Positions 12,828-13,062 of a stretch of 13,062 nucleotides of DNA are shown in pieces. The position numbers and the translations under genes are program-made. The notes under the pieces were generated by a model. The model was not told the DNA's origin. It saw only the letters and a program-made list of their open reading frames with translations, and did no database searches. Numbering within the stretch: the first letter of the stretch is position 1; each line of letters opens with the position of its first letter. This stretch comes from Candidatus Atribacteria bacterium (GTDB lineage Bacteria > Atribacterota > JS1 > SB-45 > 34-128), in contig DMCY01000082.1 of assembly GCA_003451675.1 (NCBI GenBank), positions 1 through 13,062 on the forward strand. Direction: 5' to 3'.

Positions 12828-13062
12828 ATCTCTTTATTTGAAATTTAATCTTTAAATATCTCCGTTTTTCTTAGAAATACGAAGAATTTAAATTTAATGA
12901 TATAATTAGCCGACATTATCCTAAAACTTACCCTATCATAACTCTCTGGGTCTATGCCCTTACATTCCTTCGTTCTGTCTTAGGGATAAAAGCGGAGATA
13001 GCTTTTAAGCTTAATTACTGGGTCATGCCCTAATAGAGGAATCCTCCTTATCTCCGCCTTAT
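12828..13062 (-). promoter_or_regulatory. structured leader-like region with competing inverted repeats
   Basis: Gene-free. GCGGAGATA (12992-13000) pairs perfectly with TATCTCCGC (13049-13057). The enclosed 48 nt hold small hairpins (GCTT/AAGC at 13001-13010, GGG/CCC at 13020-13030 and GAGGA/TCCTC at 13035-13045). A third copy, TATCTCCG (12857-12864), can compete for the same 12993-13000 segment. That segment also lies in the loop of a perfect 7-bp hairpin, TAAAAGC/GCTTTTA (12987-12993 and 13001-13007). The motif CTGGGTC(T)ATGCCCT is repeated at 12946-12960 and 13018-13031. It does not fold as a tRNA. No match to a known riboswitch class was recognised. Confidence 0.45.

Noticed and set aside
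12992..13057. A tRNA gene, suggested by the closed multi-hairpin fold with a CAT triplet
   Set aside because: The span is 66 nt, the D-arm-like hairpin has a 2-nt loop, there is no T-arm GGTTC, and no 5-bp anticodon stem with a 7-nt loop can be drawn on either strand.

Overview
This is an AT-rich window (about one third G+C by eye) in which every supported gene is read leftwards, on the minus strand. The gene content fits an uncultured anaerobic bacterium of a deep-branching phylum. It combines an HtrA protease, a Spy/CpxP-like protein, a TPR/DUF3857 lipoprotein, a NifS-NifU pair, a LarE-type enzyme, a DUF2148 ferredoxin-domain protein and intergenic spacers full of short palindromes and degenerate word repeats. 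Lineages such as Atribacterota, Aerophobota or Omnitrophota come to mind, but that is a guess from style and the sequence does not fix the taxon.

Layout from left to right. Positions 1-489 hold no complete gene: what may be the end of an IS21-like element at the very left edge, several repeats, and a GTAGGGGC-type palindrome that may terminate the next operon. Positions 490-2578 hold an envelope-stress pair, htrA and a Spy-like chaperone, with a perfect 14-bp hairpin between them. Positions 2887-3432 encode a DUF2148 iron-sulfur protein. Positions 3433-3890 are a spacer made almost wholly of repeat islands. Positions 3891-8062 carry, in transcription order, nifS, nifU, ccdA, a membrane-anchored thioredoxin and a LarE-type PP-loop sulfurtransferase. 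A textbook sigma-70 promoter (TTGACA, 17 nt, TATAAT) lies at 8120-8148 in front of nifS, and a weaker candidate lies in front of larE. Positions 8170-11871 encode a 1233-residue lipoprotein with eight contiguous 34-residue TPRs, DUF3857 and a transglutaminase-like domain with an intact Cys-His-Asp triad. Positions 12116-12813 encode two small membrane proteins of unknown function. The right end (12814-13062) is a non-coding region with competing inverted repeats that look like a structured leader.

How the genes may work together (inference). NifS releases sulfur from cysteine and NifU builds Fe-S clusters. CcdA and the anchored thioredoxin carry reducing power across the membrane. LarE and DUF2148 are downstream users of sulfur or Fe-S chemistry. 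HtrA and the Spy-like protein would handle misfolded envelope proteins.

Five start codons were moved inward from the longest open frame because a clear ribosome binding site or family alignment favours an internal start (Spy-like, DUF2148, larE, thioredoxin, nifU). The most interesting unexplained structures are the three-way complementary segments at 12857-13057, the dispersed palindrome family and degenerate word islands, and the possible mobile-element end at the left edge.
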